The notes: generated by a model from the letters alone, not told the origin. 64,000 nt of DNA from Salvia splendens (GCF_004379255.2 NC_056038.1:12624729-12688728); one strand, 5' to 3'. Positions 43,838 to 55,056 are shown, numbered from the stretch's first letter. Program-made: numbers and translations.

Positions 43838-46420
43838 ATGCAAGTATTCGTGAGTTTATATTGGGGCGGTAGAATGTTTCAACTTCCTCAAGTGGGCATT
43901 TGTTATGATCCTCCTCGTGCGAGAGCTTCCATCGTATTGAATTCATGTGTTACATTCTCGGAATTAGTTGCAATGATATGTGCTAAGATAAGAATAGATT
44001 CTAATCAACACTCCATCGAAATATCTTGGAGACATTGTTTCTTGGGTACCGGTACGAGTTATGTATGTACTGGGGTTGACAGTGACGAAAGTGTGTTTTT
44101 TATGTTCAATGCGGCTCTAAATTCTACTCGGCATATTGAATTATTTGTTGAGTATTCGTCTGTTGGAATTGCCTTCGTCCCACCAATTGTTGGGCATGGT
44201 GTTGGATCATCTACGAGGTTTGAACCTATGAGCATCGATTGCGGTATAAATGAGCAAACAGACGTTGTAGATGTTGGATTGAATACTCAAGAGAATGTAC
44301 AAGAGCATGCTGATGTTGATGTTGTACGAGGAGACCTTGCAGATCCAGAATTGTCGTCATCATCGTCCGATGATATTTTAAGTGATGATTCCGGTGCTGA
44401 CTCTAGTGATGAGGAGGTTGTGTATAAACCCGTCGTACAAGGTGAACAACCACTTCCAGAATATGTTCACACTGGGTTGAAATATTTTCGCAAACTGCCA
44501 AGTGGTCCTACTGAGGTACCTGAAGTTGGTAATGAACGCAGTACCATGTACTGGGATGAAGAACACCCATATCGGATTAATGCTGGAACAAAATTTGATA
44601 GCAAGCTGCATGTGAAGACTGCTATTACTATGTGGAGTCTGAGGCAACACCGGAAATTTAGGGTGGTTGAGAGTAAATTAAGAAGGTGGCATGTCGTGTG
44701 CAAATATCCAAATGGGAGGACAGAAGATGGGACAGCTATTATCAGCGAGACCGATGCTGACAAAGCGAATGAATGTCGGTGGGAAGTTTCTGTTACACAC
44801 ATGGCCCATGATGATATGTGGGAGATTAGGAAGTGGCGGGGACGCCATAGTTGTGAAGGTCATCGTAATGATAGAGGACATGCTAACTTTTCATCACCAA
44901 TGATTGCTTTGTGTATTCGCCATCAGTTGCTAAAAAATGCGGAGTTTAGTGCCGCCGCCGTAAGAAATTTTGTTCATGACAAATATCATGTGGTAGTCAG
45001 TTATAAGAAGGCATGGTATGCACGGAGAAGGGCTTTAGAGATTGTATTTGGTGGATGGGAGGAGTCATTTAGGGATTTGCCAAGCTACATGCTTGAACTG
45101 CAGTATAGGAATCCAGGCACCATTGTTGAGTGGAGGCATAACGAGTTGTTGAGCCAGGGTCGTACTAAAGTCTTCTATTATGTGTTCTGGGCACTTGGGC
45201 CTGCTATACATGCTTTCCAGGAGTGCCAACCAGTTTTGACAATAGACGGAACTCACCTACGAGGAAGATTCAAAGGTAAGCTACTTGTTGCTTGTGGTGT
45301 TGATGCTAACAAGAAATGTCTGCCTATTGCATATGCTGTTGTTGATGAAGAAACTGGCGACAGCTGGGAGTGGTTTTTGGATCATGTTCGAATTCACGTG
45401 GTGAAGTACGAAAGGGAGGTATGCATCATTTCGGATAGGCACAAAGGAATCCTCAAGGCTATGCGTTCAGATGAATGGAAAAAGCCGCCGATGTGTCACC
45501 ACAAATTTTGTTTGATCCATGTGAGGAAAAATATCTTGTCTAAACTTAAGGGTAAGGGAGGTAAAGCGAAAGGCAAGATATGGGCATTGGGTGTCACAAC
45601 TCAAGTACGCAAGTACGTGAGAAGGCGACGTGCACTACGGGAGGAAAGTCTTGTTGCGATACACGAGCTCAACAAGGCCAAAAAAGAGAACTGGTCTCTT
45701 TGCTACGATGATGAACTGAGATGGGGGGTGCCATCAACAAACATGTCAGAGAGCTACAACAACGTACTGAGAGGTGTGAGAGAGTTGCCAATTAGAGCTT
45801 TGGTTGATCTGACATTTTGGCGAACAGTAGAATGGTGGGCAGATAGAAAGACAGAAATACAACAAACCGAAGGTCGGTTGACCCCCTGGGCGAGGGACAA
45901 ACTTGTTGCGAATGATGCGAAGGGGCAAATGCATTACTGTTCAGTAGTCGCCCGAGAATTAGGTCATTACCAAGTTCGAAGTCGTCCACGTGTTGAAAAT
46001 GGAAAGGCAAAGGGCGATAACAGACAAGACGTCGAGTTTATGGATTCAAAGTGCAGTTGTGGAAAGTGGCAGATGTGGAGAGTTCCTTGTTCCCATGCGT
46101 GCACCGTTGCCAGAGATCGAGGTAACTCTATGTTTGAACTCATTGATAAACACAACCACAAAGCTACGTGGGAAGCACAGTACTATGGTGTCTCATTTCA
46201 AGCACCAAGACACGAAGACTATTGGGCAAATCCTGGATGGAAATTACGTATCACACCAGAGCAGTTGCTTCCTCGAAAGCGTGGACGAGGCAGAACAAGG
46301 AGGATTCCTAATCAAATGGATGTCCGCGAGGAAGATGAACCGAGAGCTCCCCGCAAGTGCAGGAATTGCGGCGTAGAGGGTCATGACCGTAGAAATTGCA
46401 CAGTTGGTCGTGTTATGTAG
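43838..46420 (+). CDS. MuDR-type MULE transposase, 860 aa
   Basis: The enzyme that would cut and move the element by binding its TIRs in the nucleus. Visible in order: an N-terminal PB1-like segment (~1-120), an acidic Ser/Asp linker, the MuDR DNA-binding region (~245-330, YRINAGTKFDS to MAHDDMWEIRKWRG), the MULE catalytic domain with TIDGTHLRG (Asp ~470) and IISDRHKGI (Asp ~533) and a later NMSESYN acidic position (~638), a SWIM zinc finger CSCGKWQMWRVPCSHAC (~739), and a C-terminal zinc knuckle CRNCGVEGHDRRNC (~843). The ATG at 43838 is preferred to upstream non-ATG codons because it follows the predicted intron acceptor. Intact length and all motifs suggest a functional transposase. Confidence 0.9.
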   Translation: MQVFVSLYWGGRMFQLPQVGICYDPPRARASIVLNSCVTFSELVAMICAKIRIDSNQHSIEISWRHCFLGTGTSYVCTGVDSDESVFFMFNAALNSTRHIELFVEYSSVGIAFVPPIVGHGVGSSTRFEPMSIDCGINEQTDVVDVGLNTQENVQEHADVDVVRGDLADPELSSSSSDDILSDDSGADSSDEEVVYKPVVQGEQPLPEYVHTGLKYFRKLPSGPTEVPEVGNERSTMYWDEEHPYRINAGTKFDSKLHVKTAITMWSLRQHRKFRVVESKLRRWHVVCKYPNGRTEDGTAIISETDADKANECRWEVSVTHMAHDDMWEIRKWRGRHSCEGHRNDRGHANFSSPMIALCIRHQLLKNAEFSAAAVRNFVHDKYHVVVSYKKAWYARRRALEIVFGGWEESFRDLPSYMLELQYRNPGTIVEWRHNELLSQGRTKVFYYVFWALGPAIHAFQECQPVLTIDGTHLRGRFKGKLLVACGVDANKKCLPIAYAVVDEETGDSWEWFLDHVRIHVVKYEREVCIISDRHKGILKAMRSDEWKKPPMCHHKFCLIHVRKNILSKLKGKGGKAKGKIWALGVTTQVRKYVRRRRALREESLVAIHELNKAKKENWSLCYDDELRWGVPSTNMSESYNNVLRGVRELPIRALVDLTFWRTVEWWADRKTEIQQTEGRLTPWARDKLVANDAKGQMHYCSVVARELGHYQVRSRPRVENGKAKGDNRQDVEFMDSKCSCGKWQMWRVPCSHACTVARDRGNSMFELIDKHNHKATWEAQYYGVSFQAPRHEDYWANPGWKLRITPEQLLPRKRGRGRTRRIPNQMDVREEDEPRAPRKCRNCGVEGHDRRNCTVGRVM

Positions 46421-46683
46421 GATCCTCACCGACTAAATTGCTGACATCTGCATTGTAGGTATTTTTCCTTCTCAATGATTGATTTTATATATTTAATTTA
46501 CCTTTGTAGGCATTGAGTAAGAATATAACTTTCTATGTTTTTATTTTGTTTAGGAGCTGGAGACAAAGAGGACTAGCACTTTAGTTAATTTGTTTTGTCA
46601 AGTTTGTATGACTGTGTATCTGCCAATTAAATCTTCTATTACGTGTGTTTCGGACTGTTGGAAAATGGAAATTATTTGTCTCA
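46421..46683 (+). other. Transposase 3' region
   Basis: AT-rich, non-coding; probably the 3' UTR. It ends where the central inverted repeat begins. Confidence 0.4.
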
Positions 46684-47129
46684 ACTACACTGAATAATTA
46701 AAGTATGTAAAATTTGAAGATACATCGAAAACGCCCGATCGGGCGAAATTAGAAGATGGAATCGTCCGATCGGGCGAACTCTCTGTATTCTGTCTGCCTG
46801 CATGTTAGAGACGCATGATCTTTATGCGTCACTACGTAAGACGCATGAGCATCATGCGTCTTAGGTAAAGACGCATGACCCTCATGCGTCTTACTTAGAG
46901 ACGCATGAGCATCACTACGTAAGACGCATGAGCATCATGCGTCTTAGGTAAAGACGCATGACCCTCATGCGTCTTACTTAGAGACGCATGATGCTCATGC
47001 GTCTCTAACTTGCAGGCAGACAGATTACAGAGAGTTCGCCCGATCGGACGATTCCATCTTCTAATTTCGCCCGATCGGGCGTTTTCGATGTATCTTCAAA
47101 TTTTACATACTTTAATTATTCAGTGTAGT
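46684..47129. repeat. Central inverted repeat with palindrome array
   Basis: A ~446-bp inverted repeat centred near 46906. The outer arms (ACTACACTGAATAATTAAAG ... its complement ending 47129) contain two copies each of CGCCCGATCGGGCG or a one-base variant (46732-46745, 46763-46776 and mirror positions). The middle holds seven AGACGCATGA/TCATGCGTCT units, one of them a half. An 82-bp segment is tandemly duplicated inside (ACTACGTAAG at 46832 and 46914). It lies exactly between the two convergent genes. Confidence 0.85.
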
Positions 47130-47269
47130 TTATGCAGCAAACAATAACATAGATATCCACCAACATAGAAAAATTAACATGAATTTGAGCACCAAACAAT
47201 AACATATCATATTCAACAATGTTGTAGTCAGTTCAATCAATTCGAGCAATTCTACCCTCATTCTTCATG

Positions 47270-49594
47270 CTACTTATACGACGACGGAGTGTACTTAGCC
47301 GGTTCAATCCCCTTGTTCTTCCTCGAAGATAGTCTCTTGTACACTTTGCTGACGAGCTTACCAACCCCGCTTCGTGATGAACCCTCCGCAGCTGGACGAG
47401 GTTGGACATGGATGCTATGAACGTCTTCTTCCTCTTCTTCTTCATCATCGTCCTCTTCTTCTTCATCATCGTCCTCTTCTTCAGCTTGTACAGGAGGCAT
47501 GTCCTGATAATTCTGGAAGAATGAATCGACCGACGCTCGGCCCCCACTCCATTGCGGCACGTCTTGGCTTTGTGAATATGGGCGACGATTCCAATCGGGC
47601 TCAGGCTGGCCTGGAGAATACAGTGGACGGCCCCACTGCGACTGAGACTCATGCGTCGGGTGTGAATACCACTGGGGTGGGTCATGCTCTTGATACTGCG
47701 CCTCTGGTGCTACATAATCGGGAGGCGCCTGAGACATCCTAAACTGCTTTGTGTAGCCGTGTCCACCAGTCCGAACACCACGCGCTCCACGACGTCGTGG
47801 AACTACTTCTTCTTGATACGGCAGGACCACATCCTGATGTTGAGAAGCGGGGTACTCCATGACATCACCGTTGTTCGTATCTTCGAGGGTAGTCCTAACA
47901 ATTTCTCGAATCTGGCGCACTCGGGGGTCCATTTCGTCTTCCGTAGTTAAATGGAAAACCCGCTGAAAAGCCTCAACCTAGACAAAAAATGATACCAATA
48001 TCAATAAGAAACAATCTTTATCACATGAAAGCATATAGTTTAATATAACAAACTTACAAATAAGCGCATCGAAGCAGCCGACTCATTCATCCCAGGAGTG
48101 GCCCGTGCCCCAGGCCGAGTCATGTACGTCACGGTAATTCTGTTATACCACGCCATATAACCCGGGTTCATGGGAATATCCAAGGACATCGGTGCGGCGT
48201 ATTCGGCAGCTTGGGACCTTTCGTACCTCATGCCCCACTCCCCAATGTAGAACTGATGCGTGTTTGCCCAGTTGTTGCCCTTTTTACCACGCCGATCATT
48301 TTTGCCTAAATGATCGGCGTTCCTTAGCGTCCTGTCTACATTCTGCGGTATATCCTGATACCGATTGAACTGTCGGCGCACTCGTCCAGGCTCATGGGCC
48401 TCGACATAGGCCCAACATACCAAGTAGGTCTCGCAGAGAGAGCATCCAGTCACATCATTGCAGTAGTCAGGCAGTATGCAATGTGCGTATGGCGTCCAGA
48501 TAAACTACAAAACAGCAATGCAAATGCCACATTAATTCCGTAATAAGTTCTTAAATGAAGTCTAAACCGAAATAATATTCACCTGGCTAGGTCTAATCAG
48601 AGATATTTGGTCACGATAATGCTCAACCGAGTGTCTAGGAGCATTTCCTATCTGCGTTGTTCCTTTCCACCTGCACATAAAATTGATGTAAGCAAATAAC
48701 CCAATATAAATTAATAAATAAATATTTAGATATATACCTAGCGCCACATGGTGTATATGGCTCGTGCACAACGGGTCCAATGAACGCAGGCCTCAATGTG
48801 GGCATTCTTTCCCACGCCCATAGCTGCAGAAGCATCATAGGCCCGCCCAACTCTTTTCTCTTATCCATGGAAGCCTCGCACAGATAATGATAAAGGTAGG
48901 CCAATGCCGCACTTCCCCAACTAATATTCTTTACCTCTTCCGGATCCCCAAGCCCATTCAACCACATAAATGGCACCTTACACCCCGTGGTGTCCGGTAG
49001 AATGAGACCACCTAATAAAATTAGGGCATGGATACGTGCCCTTTGGATGTATACGTACATAGGAAGGTCATCACCCAGAGGCATCCTTGTCTGGTTGATC
49101 AGTGCGGTCATCAGCAAACCGCCTTGCTTTGTCTCTGTGGAAGTATCTGGCATCCATCCCAACAGATCGCGGCACTTGGTGGCCCAGTCTGGAAAGTTGT
49201 CATGATAGTCACGCCCTGTGAAAACGCGACCATCTGCCCTCAAGCCCCAAATGGCTTGCACATCTTCCAAGGTGATCGTCGCCTCACCAATCGGTAGATG
49301 GAAAGTGTGCGTCTCCGGTCTCCAACGCTCAATCAACGCCGTGATCAGCTCGTTGTCCACCTTCATGGGCTTCCCACAATCGATTACGCCTTTGAAACCA
49401 AAGACGTCAAGCCAATATCTAACATTCTCGTGAATTGCGACGTCCCAAGTCTTGCTTTCTGTCCTTCGGACTTTAAATACTTGGGTTGTGCCCTCTTTCA
49501 TGAGTTTATGTGAAATGTGATGTTTCTGCAAATTTAGCAAGGACGGGTCTTCGGGTCCATATAATAATTGCCCACTAGAACTTGAAGTCTCCAT
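47270..49594 (-). CDS. Plant mobile domain (PMD) protein, MAIN/MAIL1-like, 4 exons
   Basis: Exons on the minus strand: 49594-48738, 48670-48583, 48504-48058, 47977-47270; all have GT/AG sites with matching phases, giving 2100 nt and 699 residues. The N-terminal two thirds carry the PMD fold: LLNLQKHHISHKLMKEG, the VRYWLDVFGFKG helix, LITALIERWRPETHTFHLPIGE, TITLEDVQAIWGLRADG and a W-rich core. The tail has a Glu/Asp run (~47400-47470). PMD proteins include Arabidopsis MAIN and MAIL1, which act with PP7L in the nucleus in transposon silencing and meristem maintenance; PMD genes also travel inside transposons (family knowledge). Here it occupies the place of mudrB in MuDR. Its function for the element is inferred, not seen. 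Confidence 0.85.
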
Positions 49595-50155
49595 CTGCGA
49601 TGCTACATATTCACGAGACAACAATTACAAACTAACATTTACAACACAAATTACATATCCATTCAAATTCATCTTCAAAATAACAACACATCATAAACCA
49701 AATGATTGATTCACTCCAATTCAACACCATTCATGCTTTATAAGGCCTAATTTACATATAGCTACTAAATTAGAAGGTTAAATTAAAATATGCAATTTAA
49801 CCTATACTTTATTCTTCAATAACAACCAAAATCACAACACCAAGCTTATCTAATATATGAATAACTATACAATAGAATGAATTTAGCCACTAAAATCCAT
49901 TACAATTAACTTAACACCAAAAAATCGGATAAAATTGAGCAATTTGTTATAAACCCTAATTTACAAAAATTAGGGGAAATCTAAGCAAATTATGCAAATT
50001 AACAACAAATAAGGAAGGAATGTAGAAGGATTGAATGAAACTTACCGGAAAACAAGAGGAAATCGTCGGATTCGCCAAGAAATCGCCGAAGTCGTCTCTC
50101 TCTTTCTCTCTCGCGTATTCTGCCTCTCTGCCTCTGTGTACTGAATTTAATTCGA
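49595..50155 (-). other. PMD gene leader with 5'-UTR intron
   Basis: On the minus strand TTTTCCG/GTAAGTTTCATTC at about 50045 is a donor matching that of the transposase leader; the acceptor GCATCGCAG ends at 49595. The region between is AT-rich. Exonic leader GGCGATTTCTTGGCGAAT resembles GACGATTTCTTGGCGATT at the other end (~43636). Confidence 0.65.
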
Positions 50156-50481
50156 AATAGAGACGCATGAGGATCATGCGTCTCTACCTAAGACGCATGA
50201 GTCTCATGCGTCGTCTATTAAATTTAAAAAAAAAAGAGACGCATGAGGGAGATGCGTCTCTCTATAAGACGCATGACTCTCATGCGTCGTTTAAAAAAAA
50301 CGAAAAAAAGAGAGAGACGCATGACCCTCATGCGTCTCTATGAAAGACGCATAATTGTCATGCGTCTCATTAAAAAGAGACGCATGAGGGTCATGCGTCT
50401 CTCCCAAATCCGGAACAAAAAAAAAAGCTAGAACAAACGAGGAATGATTAATGTAGCCTAGAACAAAAATAGAAAAAACCC
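50156..50481 (-). repeat. MULE right TIR with seven palindromes
   Basis: Inverted copy of 43241-43567. Palindrome units start about 50160, 50190, 50234, 50265, 50313, 50344 and 50376. Confidence 0.9.
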
Positions 50482-50506
50482 ACACATTCCCATTTTCATT
50501 CGAACC

Positions 50507-51458
50507 CAGGGCCGGACCTGAGGGGGGGGCAAGTGGAGCGGCCGCCCTGGGCCCCCAAATTTGCAGGGCCCCTCCCTAGCCTCAGCCTCAGGTATATATA
50601 TGTAAATTTTTGAGCCATGGCCCACGTATTTTAATTGAGGTGGCCCTTATTCAATTAAATTGTGGCCCGTTTCAAATTTTAAAAGAGGAAGGCCCAAATT
50701 CAATGTACTCCCTCCCCACCGTCGGCATCTCCTCTCTCAAATCATTCCTCACTTTCCATCAAATTCACACAAGAACCCCAATTTGAAAAATAGAATCCCT
50801 ATATCCCCAAATCCTAGGATACGGTGCATCCACCTCCCTCAACTATCCCTCTCGCTCGATCTCCAGCCACGCCGTCTTCAACGCCTCCGTCTCCGACGAG
50901 GGACGATCAAGCAGCAAGGAACACAAGAAGTCACCAAGCAGCAAGGAACACAAGAAGTCAAGAAGGTATGTAGACTGTAGACAGTAGACATGTAGTACTA
51001 GTACGTTCATGTCTTTTGGCTTCAACACCGATTGATTGATTAATTGATCTTGATCAGTTCTTTTTTTCTTCTAAATTTTAGCAAGATCATGTCAACAAGG
51101 AAGTATGCATCAGGTAGTGAAAAAAGGAAAAAGAGGAAGCGAGTAGATGAATTGATAGAATCGCAAAGAGGAGCTATGGACAGATTTTTTTCAAACAGAA
51201 CAAGTACAGGCACGTCCAGAAACCCAGATGAGTTGGCGCTTATTGTTGTGGAGGAGCAAGCTAATCCTAATTTAGAAGATGAGGTCCCGATGCAGGATAA
51301 TGATGACAACTATGTAAGTGATCGTGACCAGCCTGCTACAGAACCTGCTAGTAGTCATGAACAATTTGTTTATACCACGGATATTTATGATCCAAGAAAT
51401 TGGAATAGTCTTGATAACAAAGCTAGAGACATATTAGTGGAGAAGGGTCCTATTAGAC
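50507..51458 (+). mobile_element. Truncated hAT transposon (ZMYM1/TTF-type)
   Basis: The left terminus CAGGGCCGGACCTGAGGGGG is the usual end of this plant hAT group; GC-rich subterminal sequence follows. A leader intron (donor AAGAAG/GTATGTAG ~50965, acceptor TTTTAG ~51081) precedes a transposase start. The sequence stops at 51458 inside the gene, so the right end is missing. Confidence 0.8.
51089..51458 (+). pseudogene. hAT transposase N-terminal fragment
   Basis: From ATG 51089: MSTRKYASGSEKRKKRKR (basic), SQRGAMDRFFSN, an acidic middle, then YDPRNWNSLDNKARDILVEKGPIR, the conserved lead into the TTF-type zinc finger of ZMYM1-like hAT proteins. It ends there; the last 22 codons of the open frame (to 51526) come from the unrelated flanking repeat. 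The zinc finger, catalytic and dimerisation domains are absent. Confidence 0.8.
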
Positions 51459-51508
51459 ATTTTATTTACTTAAGGAATAGACAGACACATTCCCATTTTC
51501 ATTCGAAC
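51459..51508 (+). repeat. Right copy of ~50-bp flanking repeat (MULE pre-insertion sequence)
   Basis: Uninterrupted copy of the sequence split by the MULE (43205-43240 plus 50492-50505). It bounds the hAT fragment on its right side. Confidence 0.85.
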
Positions 51509-52992
51509 AATCGAACCTTGAAGTAAATGAGCACGTATTCATTCTTAAATCGTACTTCACTTTCTTCTTTATTTCTAGATCGTTATTCGCCCTTAATCAA
51601 ACAACCGAACGTAAGCTTTGTCTATTTTTCGTATTTAAGTAATTAGGAAAAAGGCATTCGCTTCGCGTTTCTTTAATTATTTTATAACGTTAAGGGAATT
51701 ACATTGTGGTCATTACAGAACCCGACCTGTTAAGGAAACCGTAAATCCGAACACGAACCCGACCTGCTACCTTCAAATCCGAACACGACCCGCACCCGAC
51801 ACGAACCCGTTATCGACACGATATAAAATGGGTTGACATGACACAATAACGACCGGAATCTGATATTACACGATTAAAATCTAATATTACACAATTAAAC
51901 CTTAATTTTTAACCTAATTTGCACCATTAAAATTTGTTTTTATACTATTTAAACCTAATTTATAAGAAATTAAAAAATTAAAGTAATATATATTTTTAAA
52001 AATAATAATAAAAATAATAATATTATTATTTAATGGGTTACCCGCATCCGACCCGAACCCAACCCGAAATTATCGGGTTCTTAATGGGTCAACCCGATAA
52101 TGACACGGACCCAATAAGAATTGACCCCAACTCAATAATTTCGTGCGGATTCGTGTCGTGTTGAAAATTGTCAGCCATATTACTACTACAAAATACTCAT
52201 GTGTTAGTCATATAAGTAAAAATAATTAATGAAAATTAAATATGAAAGAATATATAATTAAATTAAAAAAGAACTAGTTAGTAGTTAAACTAATAAATGT
52301 TTGTTAAAAACAAAATAATTAATGAAACTTAAGCATGAATTGAAAAGGAGTTCATATGGACTAAAAAACAAAATTAAATTGGAAAACAGGTTATATGGAT
52401 TAAACTAAAGTTAATTTGGAGAAGAGAAAGTAAAAGTATTGAAGAAAAATAGCATATAAGCTTGAGAAGGCTTGGACAAGGATCTTCGTTGTAGACAAAG
52501 AGCATACTTACCTCTGGGACACAAATCAAACTTGTAAAAGTAGGACTACATTATACATATAGGAGGTGTTCGGTTTACAAGATTATATCATAGATTAAAT
52601 ATGCAGTGTGTTTGGTTCATGAGATTCAATAGCATAACTCAATCATATATAAATAATCATGAAATAATTAGTCATAGCTAACCCCTAAAGACTAAAATAA
52701 TCTTTCAACTCTATCCTAGATTGAATCTTGGTACTATTTTATATAGGAAACTGAACACCACCAAAGTATCAAATCACAAATATTGAGGGTAAAGACGTAA
52801 AGTTGTACCCTTTTTCTATGTGCATATGCTACTGGTTTTAGATATAGGATGACCTTTAAAGTAATACAGATCAATCACGTAGTGCACAATTTATATACTT
52901 CCACTATTCATTAATACAAGGCCAAATTTTAATCGGATACGAATTTTAAAAAAATATAGTAGAAAGTGATTAGAAGGTGCTACTTTTATATA
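51509..52992. other. Intergenic DNA with CCCGAACC-rich repeat
   Basis: No gene seen. About 51715-52185 is rich in AACCCGAC/GGGTT words at both edges with an AT-rich middle, the look of a non-autonomous hAT-type element; its ends are not sharp. The remainder is AT-rich. Confidence 0.4.
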
Positions 52993-53193
52993 CTCACTCC
53001 GTCCCATTTAAGATGTTCATATTTTTAAGTGACACGAGATTTTGAGAGGAGTTGTTAGGTGGAATAAGTAGAGAGAAAAATGTAGTTGAATATTTTAATG
53101 AGGAGAGAATGATTTATTTCTAAATTTAAAAGGTGGACATCATAGTATTCTTAGATCGACAAATCCAATGTTTCCTCGTGTCCTTGAGAGAGT
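52993..53193. mobile_element. Stowaway-like MITE, decayed
   Basis: Starts CTCACTCCGTCCCATTTAAG and ends TTCCTCGTGTCCTTGAGAGAG; the mirror match is weak. About 200 bp. Confidence 0.45.
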
Positions 53194-53340
53194 ATTTAAT
53201 GTTACCAATAACAATAATTAAAATCTAATTACGGCGGATACAACATGCATTAGCACATGCGATTGTGCCTCATCATTAATCAATATCAAACCCAAAGGGC
53301 AGCTGATCATATGGTTTCAATTAGGGAGGAGGTCAATGTA

Positions 53341-53975
53341 GCCCGCAACATGTGGGCGGGCCCAAATAGCTCGTCAAATTTATAGGATTATGGCTGGAAA
53401 TTTCTAGTTCGATAAAATTAAAACCTGATTAGCCCGCACCCGATTAATCCGCGACCCGTTAGGGCCAGACCCCAAAAATGTGATAAAATTTCTATTATTC
53501 TATTTTTTACTCATAATTCGACACTTTATTGATTAATTTTATAATATAGATAACTAAAAAAATAATTTTCAATTTTATATTAAATATATAAATTATATAT
53601 TGAATTTTTATTAATATAATAATTGATAAATAAATTAAAATATTTAAATTTCTAAAATATGCATTAAAATTTCACGAAATATCTCAAATATTAGTATTTG
53701 ATCATGTTTATGATTGAGTTTGACCATATATCTAAAATTTATCATAATTAAATATTTTACATTTTATGAATATAACTAATTTTCATTATTATTTATTGGA
53801 TTGATCGCATGTTAATCTTATCGGTAGCAACCCAATTAACCGGCTGGGCTAGCCCGAAACCCGAGCTTTTAGGGTTAGGGTTGAACTTTTACAACCCGAA
53901 AGAATTCACAACCCGATTAGCCCGCACCCGATTGACCCGCAACCCGAGTAGGGCCGGCCCGATTGACATCTCTAG
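53341..53975. repeat. AGCCCG-rich repeat element, possibly hAT-like
   Basis: Both edges consist of GCCCGCACCCGATT-like words (left about 53341-53475, right about 53840-53975, ending GGCCGGCCCGATTGACATCT), with an AT-rich middle. No coding capacity. I read it as a non-autonomous transposon, superfamily uncertain. Confidence 0.4.
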
Positions 53976-54797
53976 TTTCAATGGTATATCGGCTGTCATA
54001 ATTTTTGCAATAGAAATTGGATTAGGTAAAAGTGTTATGTCAAGTCATGATCACAAAAAATGGTTCTTAATACATGTTCAACAAAAAGTGGTTAAAATTT
54101 CGTTTTCGGGTATTAAATAACGTAGGTTGGTATTAACTGATTTATGCACAGTGGTCATTTATACGACTTATTTTGTTAAACGTGACTGGGTCATTGGTTA
54201 ATTAACTGTTTGCAAGTATGAAATATGACATGGAATAACAAAATTAGTTCATCTATTAAAACATTAATTAATTAGAAGGTTAAAATTTTATTTGGTTAAA
54301 TATGTAAAAGGTATTGAAATCAATAAAAAAACTCATTTTCGAATATATTATTATGAATTTTATGCTAAACTAGTACTAGTAGTATAAATTAACTACATTA
54401 TTGATATGTCACTATAAAAAACTTATCTTTTAAAGACACAAAAATTGAGACCATTAATTAGTGTTTGGAAATTTTTAAAAATAGTAAAAGTCAATTTTGG
54501 TTCTAAACATATGACCAAAATACGAATTCGGTCCAAAACATTTATTTTTTGAAAGACATGTCCATAACAAAGGAAATCCTTGTCCGAGTGGTCTTTTTTT
54601 ACGGTTCCATAAAAAAACTAATGCTCTTACCACTGCGCAATTAACGTCCTTTTTTTTATTGAAAATAATTAAATGCTAGGATTAGCAAGCTATTGTGAGA
54701 CTATCATATTGTAGTAAATTATGTTTCTTTTGCAAGTAGTAATTAATACATTTAAAAGTAGTGTAACTTTTTTTGAATATAAAGCATATTTAATAAT
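53976..54797. other. AT-rich intergenic DNA
   Basis: I see nothing recognisable here. Confidence 0.4.
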
Positions 54798-55056
54798 CCC
54801 TCCGTTTTATAGTAGTAGATGCATTTTTTGGCACGAAGATTAAGAAAATGTTTGTAATGTATTAAATAAAAAGATAATAAAGTAAGAGAGATTAAAAAGT
54901 AGAGAGAATAAAGTAAGTGAGAAGAAATAAGCAGACTTTTACTAATAAAGGAAATGACTCCACTACTATGGAACGTACCAAAATGGCAAAATGACTCCAC
55001 TACTATGGAACGTACCAAAATGGCAAAATGACTCCACTACTATGGAACTGAGGGAG
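54798..55056. mobile_element. Stowaway-like MITE with internal 37-bp tandem repeat
   Basis: Ends CTCCGTTTTATAGTAGTAG-type and the complement of CTACTATGGAACTGAGGGAG. A 37-bp unit starting AAATGACTCCACTACTATGG is repeated at 54952, 54989 and 55026, so the right terminus of the MITE has been tandemly amplified. Confidence 0.65.

Larger units (their letters stand above)
43241..50481. mobile_element. Intact Mutator-like element carrying transposase and PMD gene
   Basis: 7241 bp with terminal inverted repeats of about 325 bp (43241-43567 and 50156-50481; ends GGGTTTTTTCTATTTTTGTT). ACACATTCCC stands on both sides (43231-43240, 50482-50491) as the 9-10-bp target duplication typical of MULEs. Two genes run inward from the TIRs: a MuDR-type transposase (plus) and a plant mobile domain protein (minus). 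Homology of the two ends reaches beyond the TIRs into both leaders, including a GGTAAGTTT donor of a 5'-UTR intron. Both coding regions are open, so the element may be autonomous. Confidence 0.9.
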
